Shown piece by piece: positions 1-12,641 of a stretch of 64,000 bases of DNA (positions are counted from its first letter, which is position 1; every line of letters starts with the position of its first letter). Below the pieces are notes generated by a model that did not search any database, was not told the origin of the DNA, and saw nothing but the letters and a program-made list of their open reading frames with translations. Source of the stretch: Symsagittifera roscoffensis. Lineage: Eukaryota; Xenacoelomorpha; Acoela; Convolutidae. The DNA lies in assembly GCF_963678635.1 (NCBI RefSeq), contig NC_087066.1:41875338-41939337 (forward strand), read 5' to 3'. A program made the position numbers and the translations under genes.

Positions 1-1988
1 GCTTCCTCCATAATTGATATTTAGTTGTCCTTGCGCTGTTAATTTTTGTAAAACATTGCTTATTGAAAAAGTAGCTAAGTTATTGCACGATCTTTTAAAA
101 TTATACATAATCTTTCAAGATTTTTGCAAGATCTTGCCATATAACCATTTTTGATCAACTAGGGGTTGGGCGGGACATAAATTGCTTACCTCGGCTGGGA
201 AATTAGTCTGGGAAATTAGCTGCAACACAAACAAAAAACATGAACCCCAGTTAGACAGTAAGAAACACGCGTTGATTCATATTAAATACTATTAGATGAG
301 TTAGTTGATTTTGAAAAATTTCAACAAGGTTTTTCAACGCCGAGAAAAACGGGTCTCCGAAAGTTTTGCTTTTTGTTCATTTCAGAGAACAGAAAACAAA
401 TCCCGAGTTACTCTCCCAAAAATGCTGTCACTGCTCAAAAACAATGAACACAGCGTGCGATTTAGTAATACTTTATTAACCCTGTAGGAATTTTAAGTCC
501 CAAATTTGCAATACAATTCCAATTAATTCTCGAAAAACTTTTAGCATTCGGACGTATGATGCAAAAATTGTCCTACCACGGCTCACAAGCTATAACTTGT
601 TGGAGGGTAGGCACACATGGTACCTCTGTACCATAAAATATAGGCTAGGCCTAGTTATATGGGCTTAAGACTGGCTATAATTTGGGTGTGCAGAATAGCT
701 TGATTTGCATTTTTGGGAATTTTGGAAAAAAAACCCGATTTTTTTTTAATTTGCTGAAAATTTTTCAAAACAAAATAAACTATCAAAATTTCAATTATAG
801 GGTGCTTTCAAAACATGTTTTTTACACAGAGGCGAAGTTGCACTTAGCATACACAAGCAAAATTATTATCAATAACGCTAATGGGAAAAACTTAATGAGT
901 AAAACTTTGAGTCTTCAAAACTTCTTAATTGACGCTACATAATTGTTAAATGACGCAAGCCAATTATTACGCATTAGCAGTACCAGTCAACTTGAAAAGA
1001 GAAGAAATTTATCTTACATGCCTCAATTTATAGAGCGGACGTATTTTAATTAGCTTACGAAAAGTTCATTAAAAGCATCCGAGTCTGCCGAATTTCGAAC
1101 CCTCTTATTTTGTTGCGGGTCTCCTTCCCTACCTCTACGCTATTCATAATGTAATAGTCTGTGTTAATATCCTTTGCATTGGCTGCACTTAATAGCTGGG
1201 TATTGATCAAATTGAACACTTTCAAAATGAACACTAATTTTTGCGACTTAGGTTGGAAAAAAGAGAGCTCACACAATGACACAAGCTTTGTTTGTGTAAT
1301 AAATCTCATTTCAATAATATTTAGGCTATTGATGCCATTTTGGGTAATATACAGCACGAACTAGCCGAATTCTGGTCATTGTGTTATTGTATTATTTGTT
1401 CACGCATATTTTTGAGGTTTATTGAAATTTCACTGCTTTTTCTGTGACTAAATTTCTATTACGTTGATTTAAAATAAACGGATGGAAAGAATTGAAACAA
1501 AATTTTTATTCGTTTTTTTTTCAAGTTCCGTTAACTAATATTAGGAATTTATCAGTTTTTTATGACGCAATTTATTTGGCGAAACCAGACACTACAATTA
1601 CACGCTTAAAACAAATAAACTTTTTTCAGTTTAAAATTAATCAAGAAAACCGGGTCAATTGATGTAAGAGTAGCTTTAATTTTTAAACCCTGTATGAAAA
1701 ATTTGCGATTTTCAGAAAAAAGCGATCACTGTGATACTACATAACTAGCAAGGCTAACAGTAGAGTTCAATGCCGGTATACCAAGAACGTGCAGATTGAA
1801 ACGCTCTTGAGGTTACCTGTTAAATAATAATGTTTGAAGCTTTTCTATTTAGTGCTTTTTCTGTTCCGAAAGTTCACAAATTTTTGAAAAAGTGTATCTA
1901 AAAAAGGGAGGTTCTTTGAAAAAACGATGTTTTTGTTTTTTAAGCTGCAATGACAGAAACAAAATAATTATTTCTAAGTTTTGCTCAC
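1..1988. other. AT-rich non-coding sequence, no gene recognised
   Basis: This is AT-rich sequence downstream, in gene direction, of the last cadherin exon visible in the window. That exon ends with a good splice donor (GTGAGC), so this stretch should be the start of an intron leading to exons outside the window. The short open frames here show no recognisable domain and have no matching splice sites. Confidence 0.5.
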
Positions 1989-2125
1989 ATCGTAGTTCTG
2001 TATGGCCACTCGGATGCGAAGAGGGTCGGGGTCGCTGGTCTGCGCGTCCAATTCCAAATCCAGAGGACGAGCCAGGTAGATGTCTCCAGTTGTAGGGTCT
2101 ATACTTAAGTGTGACGTGTGGGAAG
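1989..2125 (-). CDS. Cadherin-like gene, exon 9 of those visible (EC repeat)
   Basis: Internal exon of the minus-strand cadherin-type gene, bounded by acceptor TTTTTAG and donor GTGAGC. Its first two bases complete the codon left open by the exon at 2287-2467 and it ends in phase 0. The translation contains a typical cadherin strand pattern: SIDPTTGDIYLARPLDLE, followed by LRIRVAIQNYD. Cadherin repeats bind calcium and mediate cell-cell adhesion outside the cell. The gene must continue beyond the window because there is no stop codon and a donor follows. Confidence 0.8.
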
Positions 2126-2286
2126 CTAAAAAGCGGGAAATGAAGAGGTTTAGCTGTAATAAGATGGTCTATGAGCGAATTGAATTTCTGCACTCATAAA
2201 AAGAAAAATGCTAAATCACGAAGAAATTTCTTAACTCAAAAGGAAAGAATATGTCATCATGTCTGACAGAGATGGTCTGAACTCAC

Positions 2287-2467
2287 CTGGTCTGACAGAT
2301 GTGATGATGAAGTAGCACATGGCGTGATCAGAGACCCCCATGTCCAGGTCGAGACAGGTGTTGATCTGGTTGTCGAACAGGAGGTCCCCCACCGAGGCCG
2401 ACTCTAGCACTGTCACTGTGGTGGCAGCGTAGTCGAAACCTCGACGCATGTCATTATCTGGCATCAC
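2287..2467 (-). CDS. Cadherin-like gene, exon 8 of those visible (EC repeat start)
   Basis: Internal exon between acceptor CAACAG and donor GTGAGT. It starts in phase 0 and ends one base into a codon. The translation begins V-M-P-D-N-D, a cadherin linker-like calcium motif, then has TVTVLESASVGDLL, the usual start of an extracellular cadherin repeat. It contains two cysteines (NTCLDL and HAMCYF), which is uncommon for canonical EC repeats. The intron towards the previous exon is 12.2 kb and contains several mobile elements. The intron to the next exon is only 161 bp. Confidence 0.85.
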
Positions 2468-3440
2468 CTGTTGTTAGGAAGAAATCATTTAAAATGATAG
2501 CCCTTCGCTGTACAGGTAAATCATAGTATTTTCTGACGCAGAAAAATGGAAGTAGAACAATTTAAAAGCAATGAAACAAAAACGCTTTTCTTTTCTTAGC
2601 GGTGAAAATGGTTTGTCATGGGGCGGCGTTAGGTTTTCATTTTTGTAATTTTCATTCCCGGGGCGAGGTCTCAGACTCATTTCCTGACGTTCGCGATAAT
2701 TTGGGCATGACCATATTTTCGCAACCAAAACTTGGCGCGACCCAGAATTCGAATCTACTGTTATTCACCTGTACATCTGTGAGGGGAGAAATATTTTGTC
2801 CAAGGAGGTATCTGTAATTTCGTATACCAGTCTATTAGCGCCTGTTTTAGTTGCACTTGACAATGTATGAACGGTAAGTAAAATGCAGGCTAAAACTAGT
2901 CGCTCGTTTGTCTATTCAAAAACATGGTGTATGACACAGTGTATCTTTACTCGCCGTTATCTGAAAATGGGGAGGAACTTTGTATCCGGATGTTTTAGTT
3001 GTTCTTTTTTTTTCATGCAAAATCAGGTAACACAAAAATCGTCGGATCGGGTCGAGTGTTAAGTCATCTTAAAGCTCTTCAGGATCAAGAATGGAGAAAA
3101 ACTGGTTAGAAATTTTCAATACTTGTAAAAATTTCCAGCGAGTAACCTGATCGCGCAACGCTCGTTTTATAAAAGTTTTTTCAGATTTCAAAGAGAAAAA
3201 ATGATTTTACTGTTAAGAACAGTAATTTGGATGTTTCAATCAGCGCTTGTTTAGCAATAAAAGTTTTTAATTCTTTAAAATGTAAAAGACTGAACCAATT
3301 TCTCCAGCCTTAAACACAAACGCTCTGTCAATACTGATGTTGAAAAATGTGTTCTATAAATTAACAAGTTCTATAAATTAACAAACTTAACTTTGGAATG
3401 TATAGTAAGTTTTATTTGAGAGGTCAACTGAAGGTGACAT
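2468..3440. other. Start of the long cadherin intron, nothing recognised
   Basis: AT-rich intron sequence between the cadherin exon at 2287-2467 and a decayed repetitive region. Short open frames at 2489-2817 have no domain signature. No promoter or RNA gene is visible. Confidence 0.45.
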
Positions 3441-6400
3441 ACTGCACTACAGGCCGGTACCCGCCGGAATCAATAGAACCAAAAGATGGACAGATAATGA
3501 CATATTTGGAAAATTAAAAAAAATAATTGAACTAAATTAGTGCTATATTACATACCTCCTCTTACTATCGTTGAAACGATTTTTTAAAAGCATAAATGAA
3601 TAAATAAAATTTGCAACTGAAAAGTAATTAACTTTTAATTAAAAATTTTTGACCGGACACCGTTAGGCTGCTGATAATGTTAGAACCGAAAAGCACTTCC
3701 AAGCAGTGATAAAATTACATAATATTAATTGAGTTTTGGCAGGTTCCCGATCAATACTCTCCCTGGGCTACTCAAAATTTTTGGTTTTCTATGTTCCAGT
3801 TTTGACGAAATTTGAGCTATCTTCTTGTCGTTTCTTGTGGCCACATGTGGCCAATCATAACGCCATCCAACTTCGTTGCCACCAACTTCCTCGCCGTTCG
3901 TCTTGCTTTTAAATCTGTCGTTTTTTCTTCCTTTTCCCGCTTTCGAATTCGTTCGTACTCGCCCTCTCATTTTCTCCTGTTCGTGTCTTAATTTTTATTT
4001 TGCGTCCACGATGTGCTTTATTTTCTTTCATTCGTCATCTTCTTAGTGGGATCGTTCGTGTCATTTGTCCTCCAGTTTTTCTGCCCTTCCGGGTCATTTT
4101 CATCTTATCAAGTAGATTTCGCTTGGAACACATTTAATCCGTTTAGAGTTCTTAGAGAGGGCCTTTTATAAAGGTTTCAGAGGACTGTATTCGCCTCCTT
4201 GAGATAATTTTATTGTCTTTTTGTTCAGAAAACTTAACGACCCAATCACTCTTTTTAGAGATTTTTCTATTGGTTCCGTTTCTTTCTACTTCGCGTATGG
4301 TAGGTTGGTGTTCCTGAGGCTACCGGTTGTCAGTTCTACGCAACCTTAAGGGCGGTGATTGTTCATTGGAGGTTTTACTCATTCAATTCTTCCCCATTAC
4401 GAAGTGCTTTTACTTCGTGCGACATTAAGTTTTTTTTTACCTCATTGACGTGTATTCTCCTCCGTACTCTGTGAGTGATTAAGTTTGTTTTCAACGTATT
4501 TACGATAATTTTTGAAATACAAAATTGGCCCACCATTGCCGAGTGCCAGCGGGAAAATCGCAGCTCTTCTAGCATGTTTCATTTGATTAGTTTAAAATGG
4601 TTATAGGCGCCTAAAACTTGAGTTGTACACTTTTGGCTCTCTGGGTTCAAAAACTTATCCCACATCCTCTTTTTATTTACGAATTTCAGAATCCTACTAG
4701 CGAGAACAATGTCCTTGCAATTTCTGCTGTTGAAGCAATTGAGTTTTATATGTTCAGATATCATACTTTTTGGCCGCTATGAACACTTTTATTAGAACTG
4801 ATTTCTTTTGTTGACCGAGTAGCAACGACGTGGAAATAAGAAGTTCGTAGTCCCTCCAGAGATCAGTTTCTCAAACGTAAGATTTGTTCCCAGATTGCGC
4901 ATAGTATTTAATCATTGCGTACACTTTTTTCCTTCACTTTTGGGTCTCTGGTTTTGTTCATTTCTTTGATTGCATCTAGTTGGGAGTCGGCATTTTTTTG
5001 ATATCCACGAATTGTGAAAGCAAACTTGTGGTCAGATAGATTTGCAAACAAAAAGTCAATTTGCAGGTAGGTCTGATTTTAATAAACTGTTCGGATCCAC
5101 AGGCGGGTTGTTTTGCCTTCAAATGCACAAACAAAACGTATAGATTGAACTATGTTGTATCTGATCTTTTATCATTTCAATTGTAATTGCCTTAAAATTG
5201 AACGAAGTCTGAATTTCTTCTATTTCGTTGTCGCTACTTTTGATACTGGGTTGCAGTTTTCAAGTTTTCAAGTTTCCTGAAGCTTTCTTCCAATTTTGAA
5301 TCACGTTCCTCAGAGTCACTTTCTTTCTTTTGAATAAAAAAAACCGACTTATCCATCGCTCGTCTTAACTGGTTTTTGGCTTATGCAAACTGCTGACCTG
5401 TAATTTGCCAATTTTGTCATGGAAGTCTCGATGCATTTTGCTGGCGTGTTTTGATTTGAATTCGGCACACTGCATTTCGAAGGTAAAATGATTTGCAATT
5501 CCCGAGTTTCATACCGTTGAAGATGTCTGGCAAAAAAAGCGTAAGCCCGTTTTTTGAATTCCGCAAGAGATAGTCGACAAGGCCTATTTCGGCCCCTGGC
5601 TTTTGCTCGACTTGAAAAGTGAAAGTTTTATAGCAATCTAACCATCTGGTTTTTTAGGCGATCTAATAATCAAGTTAAGCTAGGTCTTACTGGTTGTTGA
5701 TTCCGCAAAATTTTCCAACAAAGAAAACTTTTTCTGAAACAGTCGGCTTCTAAAGTAACACTCAGCTTATCTAGTTCACAATTCAACATTTTTTTCTCCG
5801 CTCCAATAGTATAACTTGACGCGAACAATATCGGTCACCAGCCGTCGCGGCCAAGCTGTTTGAGCACCGTCTCTAAGCTGTTTGACATTCGTCGCACGCT
5901 AATCTAGTAACCTTGCAAACATTAAATGTCTTGTCTTTTTAGATTTTAAACTGATCTTAGCCATTCTTTTGTCCAGAGATAGCAATAAGTTTTTTTGCTT
6001 TTTAACGGTTTGAGTGGCGCAGATGTTTAAGTTGTTGCAGGAAGGAAAGTATGTACGCGAAAGATTTTAAGTGAGAGGGTGCGGGCCCTTTTGAGAGCTT
6101 ATTTTGGGATGATGCTTTGAACCAGTGTCATTACACTCAACGACCAATATTTTGACCTAGCCTTTAATATTTTTTGGGCGATTTTTTTTGTTCATTTGAA
6201 GACTGTTCTGATTATCTTGCTTGCTTAAGGTCGTTGAACTGAAAAAAAACTCGCCAAAAAACACAGCTTGCCTTTTATAATTCTTTTTTACGCTACCCGA
6301 CAAAAATTTTGCAAATTGCTTTCTTAATTTTTGTATTCATGACTAAAGAGCCTTTTCCTTCTCTGAATTTACGTCCGACTTCCCAAGTTATGTCCCTTTA

Positions 6401-7985
6401 ACGATGGACGTTTTCCTCGATGGAAGCATTCGACTCAAGTGACATTTCTTGACGCCGGAATACAGCAATCACGAAGTCGCTACATTCGGGCGTCAACTTT
6501 TTTGTTCTTCAAGTTTATGCGTAGTGGAAGGAGTGCCCCTGCGACTTTTAGCTCCGTAAAGGGCTTGGATTGGGTTAATATTAATCCCTACCCCTCACCC
6601 CCCCCCCCCCCGCCCCCGAACTATCCCAGTCCCAAAAATCCGGTCCCTGCTCCGACGGCTTCACCCATCCAACCGAGCTTTCGTGCTGCAACATGAGGTC
6701 GTCCAGTTCTCCAGGTCGTCGATTTCCAAGATTTTCGCCTTGGAATCATGTCTACTGCTCTCCTTACTGTGTCCTATTCGTTTTCACCTGTAGGTACATT
6801 CTTAATGTCCTGTTTTTTGGCAGTTATTACAGATTGCGTTCGTTGCTGGTCATCTAATCATGAGCTTAAAACTGGCTGGACACAGCTTTAGCATCTCGGC
6901 TTATCATGTTGGTTCCCCTCAGTTTGGTTCGCGTCTATGCAATCCTTCTATATCCTCTTCTGATAATTTTTACGGATCTGGTCTTAATATGGAATGCGCT
7001 TTCCGCAATTCTGGTTGACGTCACTGCTCCCCCGGTATTACAAACGTAAATTTTTGTACGATTTCCCCATACTCGTATAATAACGCAATTTTATACAACT
7101 TGGTTTTTGACAGTAACCACAGGTTGCTCCCATTTCTGGGCAACTAGCCATGTGTTCTTGTCAAACTTTAGCTGGTTGCAGTCTTAACACCTGCAGCTAA
7201 CCTCATTGTGTCCATTCGATTTATAGCACGCCCTTAACAGGATCCGCCTCTTCGTTTTTTGGCTGTTACGGTATCTTCTTCTAACCACCCTTACAAGTTC
7301 TGTCTTAACGTGGAATGCATTATCCCAACCACCCCATACAAGTTCAGTCTTAACGTGAAGTGCTGTTTACGCAACAAAAATTGGAGTTCTTCAAACGGAA
7401 AAGTTTTTTACTGAATTACATTTCCAATGCATCCGAGAACTTAAATATCGCATCCGTCCCTAGATCGAAATATGGCTTCCGTTTCAGTAACCGGTCATGT
7501 ACGTTCTCCTTCTACCTTCTGGGCAAATGTGTAGAGTCGAGATCAGTTATTGCTCGTTTTTCTGTATATATAATTTTTTTCATCTTCTCACGAGGTAAAG
7601 TATTTACCTGTGCCGCTATCATCAATTCCGCGTACTAAAAACTCGTAAATTTATTCCGTACACTGCGACCCAATTAGAATCTGTTGATTCAGAAGTCCCA
7701 CAAATTGGGTTGTTCCGTAATGTTTGGCGGTCGGAATGCTATACATCCGAGTGGATTTTTTGTTGAAATTGGTTCTGTTGGCTGTGCTTTGTTGAAAAAC
7801 GTATTTCGCTCAAAATCTATTCCAAAGTAAGCCAACTCAACTTTGCCGTGCAAGTGTTGTAACGGTTGCGTTTTAGAGTTCAGCCAAAAGTGAAATACCT
7901 GGCCAGAGCCCAGTACCTGTCGGAATCAACTAGCACCAAATGATGGACAGATGATTGATATCTGCAAAATTAGCCAGTGGTTCTT
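3441..7985 (-). mobile_element. Decayed repetitive element, possibly a retroelement, flanked by similar sequences
   Basis: A block at 3446-3520 and one at 7900-7975 share the same order of words (GTACC-YG-CGGAATCAA, then CCAAA-GATGGACAGAT, then an AAAATTA tail) in the same orientation, so they may be remnants of terminal direct repeats. Between them, base composition changes and many broken reading frames appear. On the minus strand near 6820-6850, codons give a C-x2-C...GH...C pattern like a gag zinc knuckle, and a related cysteine pattern recurs near 7110-7135, both interrupted by stops. I could not find convincing RT or integrase motifs. The identity as a retroelement is an inference from weak signals. 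Confidence 0.3.
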
Positions 7986-9031
7986 AAAATATCTTCATTT
8001 GGGCTTCACTTTGACAGAATGCTGAAAGCAGAGTTTTCGCTAGCTGTTGATAGTATTCTGGATCTTCTCCTGATTCAGTTCAAAATTTAGAGAGACACCC
8101 ACCCCCCTCCAGGAAATTTAGCTGTTAGGATGAATATGTCAGAGAGTGATTTCTACACAAGCCGTTAAAGTTTGCATTAAAAAAAAAGATTTGAGGAACT
8201 CATCAGAAAACGGAATCATTGAAAGGTACGGCGAGAAAGGTAAGGTGAGATATTTTTCTCCCATAGTCAGTCACTCAATGTCTAACATAAGGTAGTGTCT
8301 AACTATAGGTGAGCTACAAAAACAATTTACTTTTAACAATATATCTTCGAAAACTTTTTTAAGAATATGTTCTAAGGAAGCTATTCAATCGTAACACGGG
8401 AAAAAATTGTACGAGCTTAAAAAATTCAATGTCGCAAAAACTTCAAATAACATTAGCACAAACAAAACAACGAAAACAGTTTTCTGTGCAAGTACCGAAT
8501 GTATGCAAGAAGAAGTTTTTGTTTTCAAATGAAAGTCTTTTTTTTTGTGTTTGGTTCGATGAGAGGACTAACTGAACTCAGACAGTTAGCCAATTAGGCA
8601 AAAATGCACAACAGTTGACATCAAAAATTAAACAACAACCAAAGAAAATAAAGGAAATCGTTTTGCAGATTAGTTTTTTTAAAAAAGTCTGTTCATTTCC
8701 AATGAAGCAATAAATGAAGCCTCTAAAGCTAGTTTTGCTGAAAAAAAAAACAAAGTTCCCAAAAATTACCGGGAAAAAGTTATCTCATAAGACTTATTCG
8801 CTTGCGTTTTCCTAGCAAGGAGTTTTTTGAAAACTTTTCCAATCTGATATATCACTCGATCCATTCCGATGACTATTAGTGATAACTGTTTTGCTTACTT
8901 TTTTTGAATAAAAATGCTCAACGTTTGACAAAAAATTAAAGATTTCTAACCGGTTTTTTTAAGCTGAAAAAACTTTTGATTTTTTTTATTTTGCTTAAAC
9001 CACGACTGAAATTATTGTAAAATGATATACT
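7986..9031. other. AT-rich intron sequence
   Basis: No gene is visible. The part from about 8860 onward belongs to a dispersed repeat that resembles 15855-16050: both end in a 'TGATTTTGCGTG...CCGAATACAAA' block followed by 'CATTTTCAATGGTCG'. The hAT-type MITE at 9040-9453 is inserted into this repeat. Confidence 0.4.
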
Positions 9032-9039
9032 ACTCGACA

Positions 9040-9453
9040 CAGGGTCGGATTTAGGGGGTGGGACGCCTCCCCCTCAGCGATTCGCCCCGTGCCGACACAG
9101 AGGGTCCCCTTTTTTACTGTTTCGAGATATCCATATTTGTTGACGGACCCTAAATATTTTCGAAAAGCGCCTTCAGCGCCAATATACTAATTTTAAAGGG
9201 TGAGCGCGCACCGAAAAACGCAATTTTTTTAATCAAAAGTTTCAAAAAAAGTGCCCAAAAAAAGGTATTTCCTGGCCCGGTTCTTCGAAATTGTGCCTGC
9301 GGCGCAAAAATTTCGACGACAAAACAAGGTCACTTTAGTGTTTTGACACAGCTCGGAAAATCAATTTGGTCGACTTATAAAAAAGGTCGACAAAATTTTC
9401 GAAAACTTTTTGAAAATCTGCCCCTCCTCGAGAAAATCCTGGATCCGCCCCTG
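9040..9453. mobile_element. hAT-type MITE, 414 bp, with 8-bp target duplication
   Basis: The element begins CAGGGTCGGATTTAGGGGG and ends with the inverted counterpart (GGATCCGCCCCTG). It is flanked by ACTCGACA and ACTCGACC, an 8-bp target duplication with one mismatch. CAGGG termini and 8-bp duplications are hallmarks of hAT-superfamily non-autonomous elements. It has no coding capacity and has split an older dispersed repeat. A shorter relative lies at 18793-18996. Confidence 0.7.
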
Positions 9454-9589
9454 ACTCGACCTATTCCGATCATTATTTGTGGCATCTGATTTTGCGTGAA
9501 AAAAAAACTAAAACCACATCCGAATACAAATTTCCTCCCCATTTTCAATGGTCGCTCGAGTCGAGATTTTTTCACCTAATTTGAAGCAA

Positions 9590-9745
9590 GATTTGAGCTG
9601 TTTGAGCGGTTTTTTTTAGACAATTACGCTCAAAAACTTGCTCCAAAATGAGCAGTTTGAGCGGTTTTTGAACGGTTTATCTTTAAAAAATTGCTCAAAA
9701 ACCGCGCAAGATTTGAACGGTTTTGAGAGGTTTACCACGGTGCAA
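9590..9745. repeat. Short interspersed GAGCGGTTTT / AAAACCGCTC motif cluster
   Basis: Within about 150 bp the words TTTGAGCGGTTTTT, TTTGAACGGTTT and GCTCAAAAACCGC recur at least five times in both orientations, giving a locally self-complementary tract. It looks like a degenerate micro-repeat. No function can be assigned. Confidence 0.4.
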
Positions 9746-9849
9746 AAAATTCAAAAAATTTTTAGATCAATTTTAATAACTGCGCGTTTTCGGCTACTCT
9801 ATGGTCAGTTAGAGACATGCCATACTGAACAACCAGCGCAAAAAAAGTA

Positions 9850-10992
9850 AGCGCCAAGATCTTCACATCAACCTCGATCAATGTCACAGTTGAATGAGAG
9901 GTACCATAGTGAATCGTTTTACGAATACTCGAAAAAAGTGATCATCGATCCACGAAGGCAGCAAATAAACCTCACTCAAATCTAGTCAGGATTCCAATTT
10001 CTATTTCAGCGTTGGGATCACAACGCCCAGGGACGAACAATAGGCTACCAGCGTTGCAGGTTTATGTGGGCCCGCGAATCAGACCCATATTCACCCATTT
10101 TCAAATAACTCGGAAACTAACTTCTAATTTTTTGAGAAAAACTCTACACAAGTGTAATTCAGGTAGTTTGTTTTAATCATTACTTTATATTAGTACATGT
10201 GTGATTGAATCAGTATAATTAACCGAAGGCACTTCAAGCCCAAGAGTAAAATAAGGGACTTCAAGCCCAACATTTTCTCAAAAGTCAAGAAATTTGCGAG
10301 ACTGCTTTAAAGATTTCGTCAACTTTGCAATTTTTTCACCAGTTGTTGGCTTGTTCATAAAATTTGAGCCTCCAATTGAGGTTTGAGAAAGAAAAAGTTT
10401 AAAAACACATTTGAAGGCTTTTTTAAGTCATAAATAATCCATTTCAAAATCCGGCGGATTTATCTAACGGATGCCATTTCTAAAAGATACATTGTCATGA
10501 ATAACGCTAAATATGGACCAAATTGCGTGATTTTTGAAAACTAACATTAGGTGAGAACATGGCAATGAAGTGCTTAAAGTTGAAATTTCGGCCTGCAGTC
10601 TCATCGTCTTGAAATCCCGTCGGCCTGTTGTCCTAGACCCTAATCAAACTTAAAACGGACTGCTTAAGCTAACTCCGAACGTCTTCATGGTACTTTTCGA
10701 CAAGTTTAGTATCCTTAAAATTTGATTAATTTGAAGAGTAAAAAGTCATGAAAATGTAAATCATGGCTCAGATATATTTAAAAAAAAAACTTAATTGTAT
10801 CAAGCGCAAAATCTCTCCTAAATGACCTATCATTAAATTTTCCACTAGGAACGTATTAAATTTGAAAGTTGATTACGCATCAAGTTTTCATTCTAACAAG
10901 CGCGCAGAGTTAATTTTTTTGGTAGAAATTCACATGGAACAAACTTAGCTATTTAACTCTGTTAATTTGAGAGTGGTCTTTGTTTTTGTCGT
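9850..10992. other. AT-rich intron sequence, no gene recognised
   Basis: Intronic sequence just upstream of the Penelope-like element. A short direct repeat around 'ACTTCAAGCCCAA' occurs at 10229 and 10258. It could include the unrecognised 5' end of the Penelope-like element, but I see no clear boundary. Confidence 0.35.
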
Positions 10993-12520
10993 ATGAAAAG
11001 CAGCACTTATTGCAAGAAAATTGTCACGCTCACTGATCCACAGTTTGGTAAGACTGATGTCACAAACCAACGACAAAAAGCCAGTGATATTGGCATCGCT
11101 GAAGAAGAAAATGTTAATGCTGCTCTCTCAACACTGAAAAAAGTAGTACAAAATTTTAACAACGAGCGAGATCTTGTGGTGGCCAGTTGTCTCGCATTTA
11201 TGGTCTGGCTAAGAGGCATCAGAAAGATGTACCGCTGCACCCTATTTTATCTATGCCAGGTTTCTGCTACACAACTTGTCGAACACACTTGCTAAAACAC
11301 TTGCCGAACTTCCTGAGACCAGCATCGAGTGCGATACGAATAATTTACAGAAGTTTTATCTGAGCAAATGATTGATGCTGGTGAAAAGTTTTTCCTTGGA
11401 TGTTACCAAATTGTTCCAGTGGAAGAAACTTTTCTCCGAGCTGGTGACGTTGTGATTGCTCGCGACCTTTTGCCTGAACAAACGATTTGTGACACATTTG
11501 TTGAGTTACTGCGGCCTACCATAACCAATGTTTTTCCCTCTCAACGGTTCGTTATACAGAGAATTGGACGGTGTTGCAATGGGCTCACCACTGGACCCGT
11601 TTTTAGCCAATATTTTGATGTCTTCTTCTGATGGGCAACTTGCAGCTGACGAACTGTTTTTTTTTGACAAATAAATGATATTTTAACTACCGGCAGTGTT
11701 TTGGAGCGTATCAGTGTTACTGATCAAGCGATGGCCATTACTCCCATCCTTAAGTTCACCTGTGAAACTGAAGTAAATGGTCGGATTCAGTTTCTCCATA
11801 TATTATTTTTTCATGAGCAGAGCAATAGTTTTCCCACAACGTGGTATCAGAAACGGACTGATACGATTGTTTGTCTGAACTATTTGTCAATATAACCTCG
11901 TCGATACAAGTTGTCAGTTATTGCTGGGATGGTTTATTGTATGAATCGCTCGTGTTCTGGTTGGTGTCTCTTTCATGAGAGTTTAGATGAAGCGGAAAAA
12001 ATTCTTGAAAGAAACCAGTACCCTCTCTGTGTTTATAACCTTGCTATAAGATCGATATTGGACAAATTAATAAACCTGAGGAGTAGCCGTGAGAACACCA
12101 AAAAAAGTAGAAACCTTTGATCAAGTTAACGTTTCGTGGCATTGTGACTGACAATTTTGTGAAAGATCTGAATAAAGAATTCGAGAAAATTCCTTTTATT
12201 ATGATTCTTACCACACAGTGTTACGCAATTTTTTACCAACAATGAATGAACGTCTCTCTGCGTTTACTAGAATTATTTTGGTGTAAAACGTTATTTGTCC
12301 AAGCTGCTCATCTTGCTATCTCGGACAAACTGTCCGTTCATCTATCAGACTTCAGAAGCATTCACATACAGGAACTCCGCTTTTTCTTGCAGTGTGGCCC
12401 CATATCTATTAGATTGTCAACAGAAACTAACGACACTTCAAGATATCAGTGCACACTCCCCACGTTAGAGGCTTTCGTTATCGCACAAACTCGTCCTCCC
12501 GGGATGACTGAAACTTCATA
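10993..12520 (+). pseudogene. Penelope-like element: decayed reverse transcriptase plus GIY-YIG endonuclease
   Basis: Several plus-strand frames together spell a Penelope-like retroelement. An RT fingers region with IVPVEET lies near 11404. The block YREIDGVAMGSPL (about 11560) followed by FLANILM is diagnostic for Penelope RT. A degraded catalytic box reads AADEL instead of the expected Y-V-D-D, near 11650. A thumb region reads ILKFTCE...FPTTWYQKRTDT...NYLS and then SVIAGMVY...FHESLDEAEKILERNQYP. Downstream at about 12291-12365 CPSCSSCYLGQTVRS and RLQKHS match the zinc-binding start of a GIY-YIG endonuclease. The frames are broken by several shifts and stops, so it is dead. It lies inside the long cadherin intron, opposite to the gene. 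Confidence 0.75.
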
Positions 12521-12641
12521 TCATACAATTTCCATATATGAGAAACTTCTTGTTATACAATTCCATACAATTCCATACGTACAGAAATTTGTATGGAATC
12601 TCTATGATAAATATTTTTCCATTTATGAAAATTGTATGATA
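12518..12641. repeat. Imperfect palindrome of about 60-bp arms
   Basis: The left arm starts ATATCATACAATTTCCATA and the right arm ends with its imperfect inverse (TGAAAATTGTATGATAG). The inner parts carry ATTCCATAC and GTATGGAAT. It directly follows the end of the Penelope-like coding remnant and is probably a small foldback MITE or the remnant terminal structure of that element. Confidence 0.55.

Noticed and set aside
1055-1364. Open frames on both strands near 1.1-1.4 kb
   Set aside because: No domain, no compatible splice signals for the cadherin phase, and AT-rich composition. Treated as chance.
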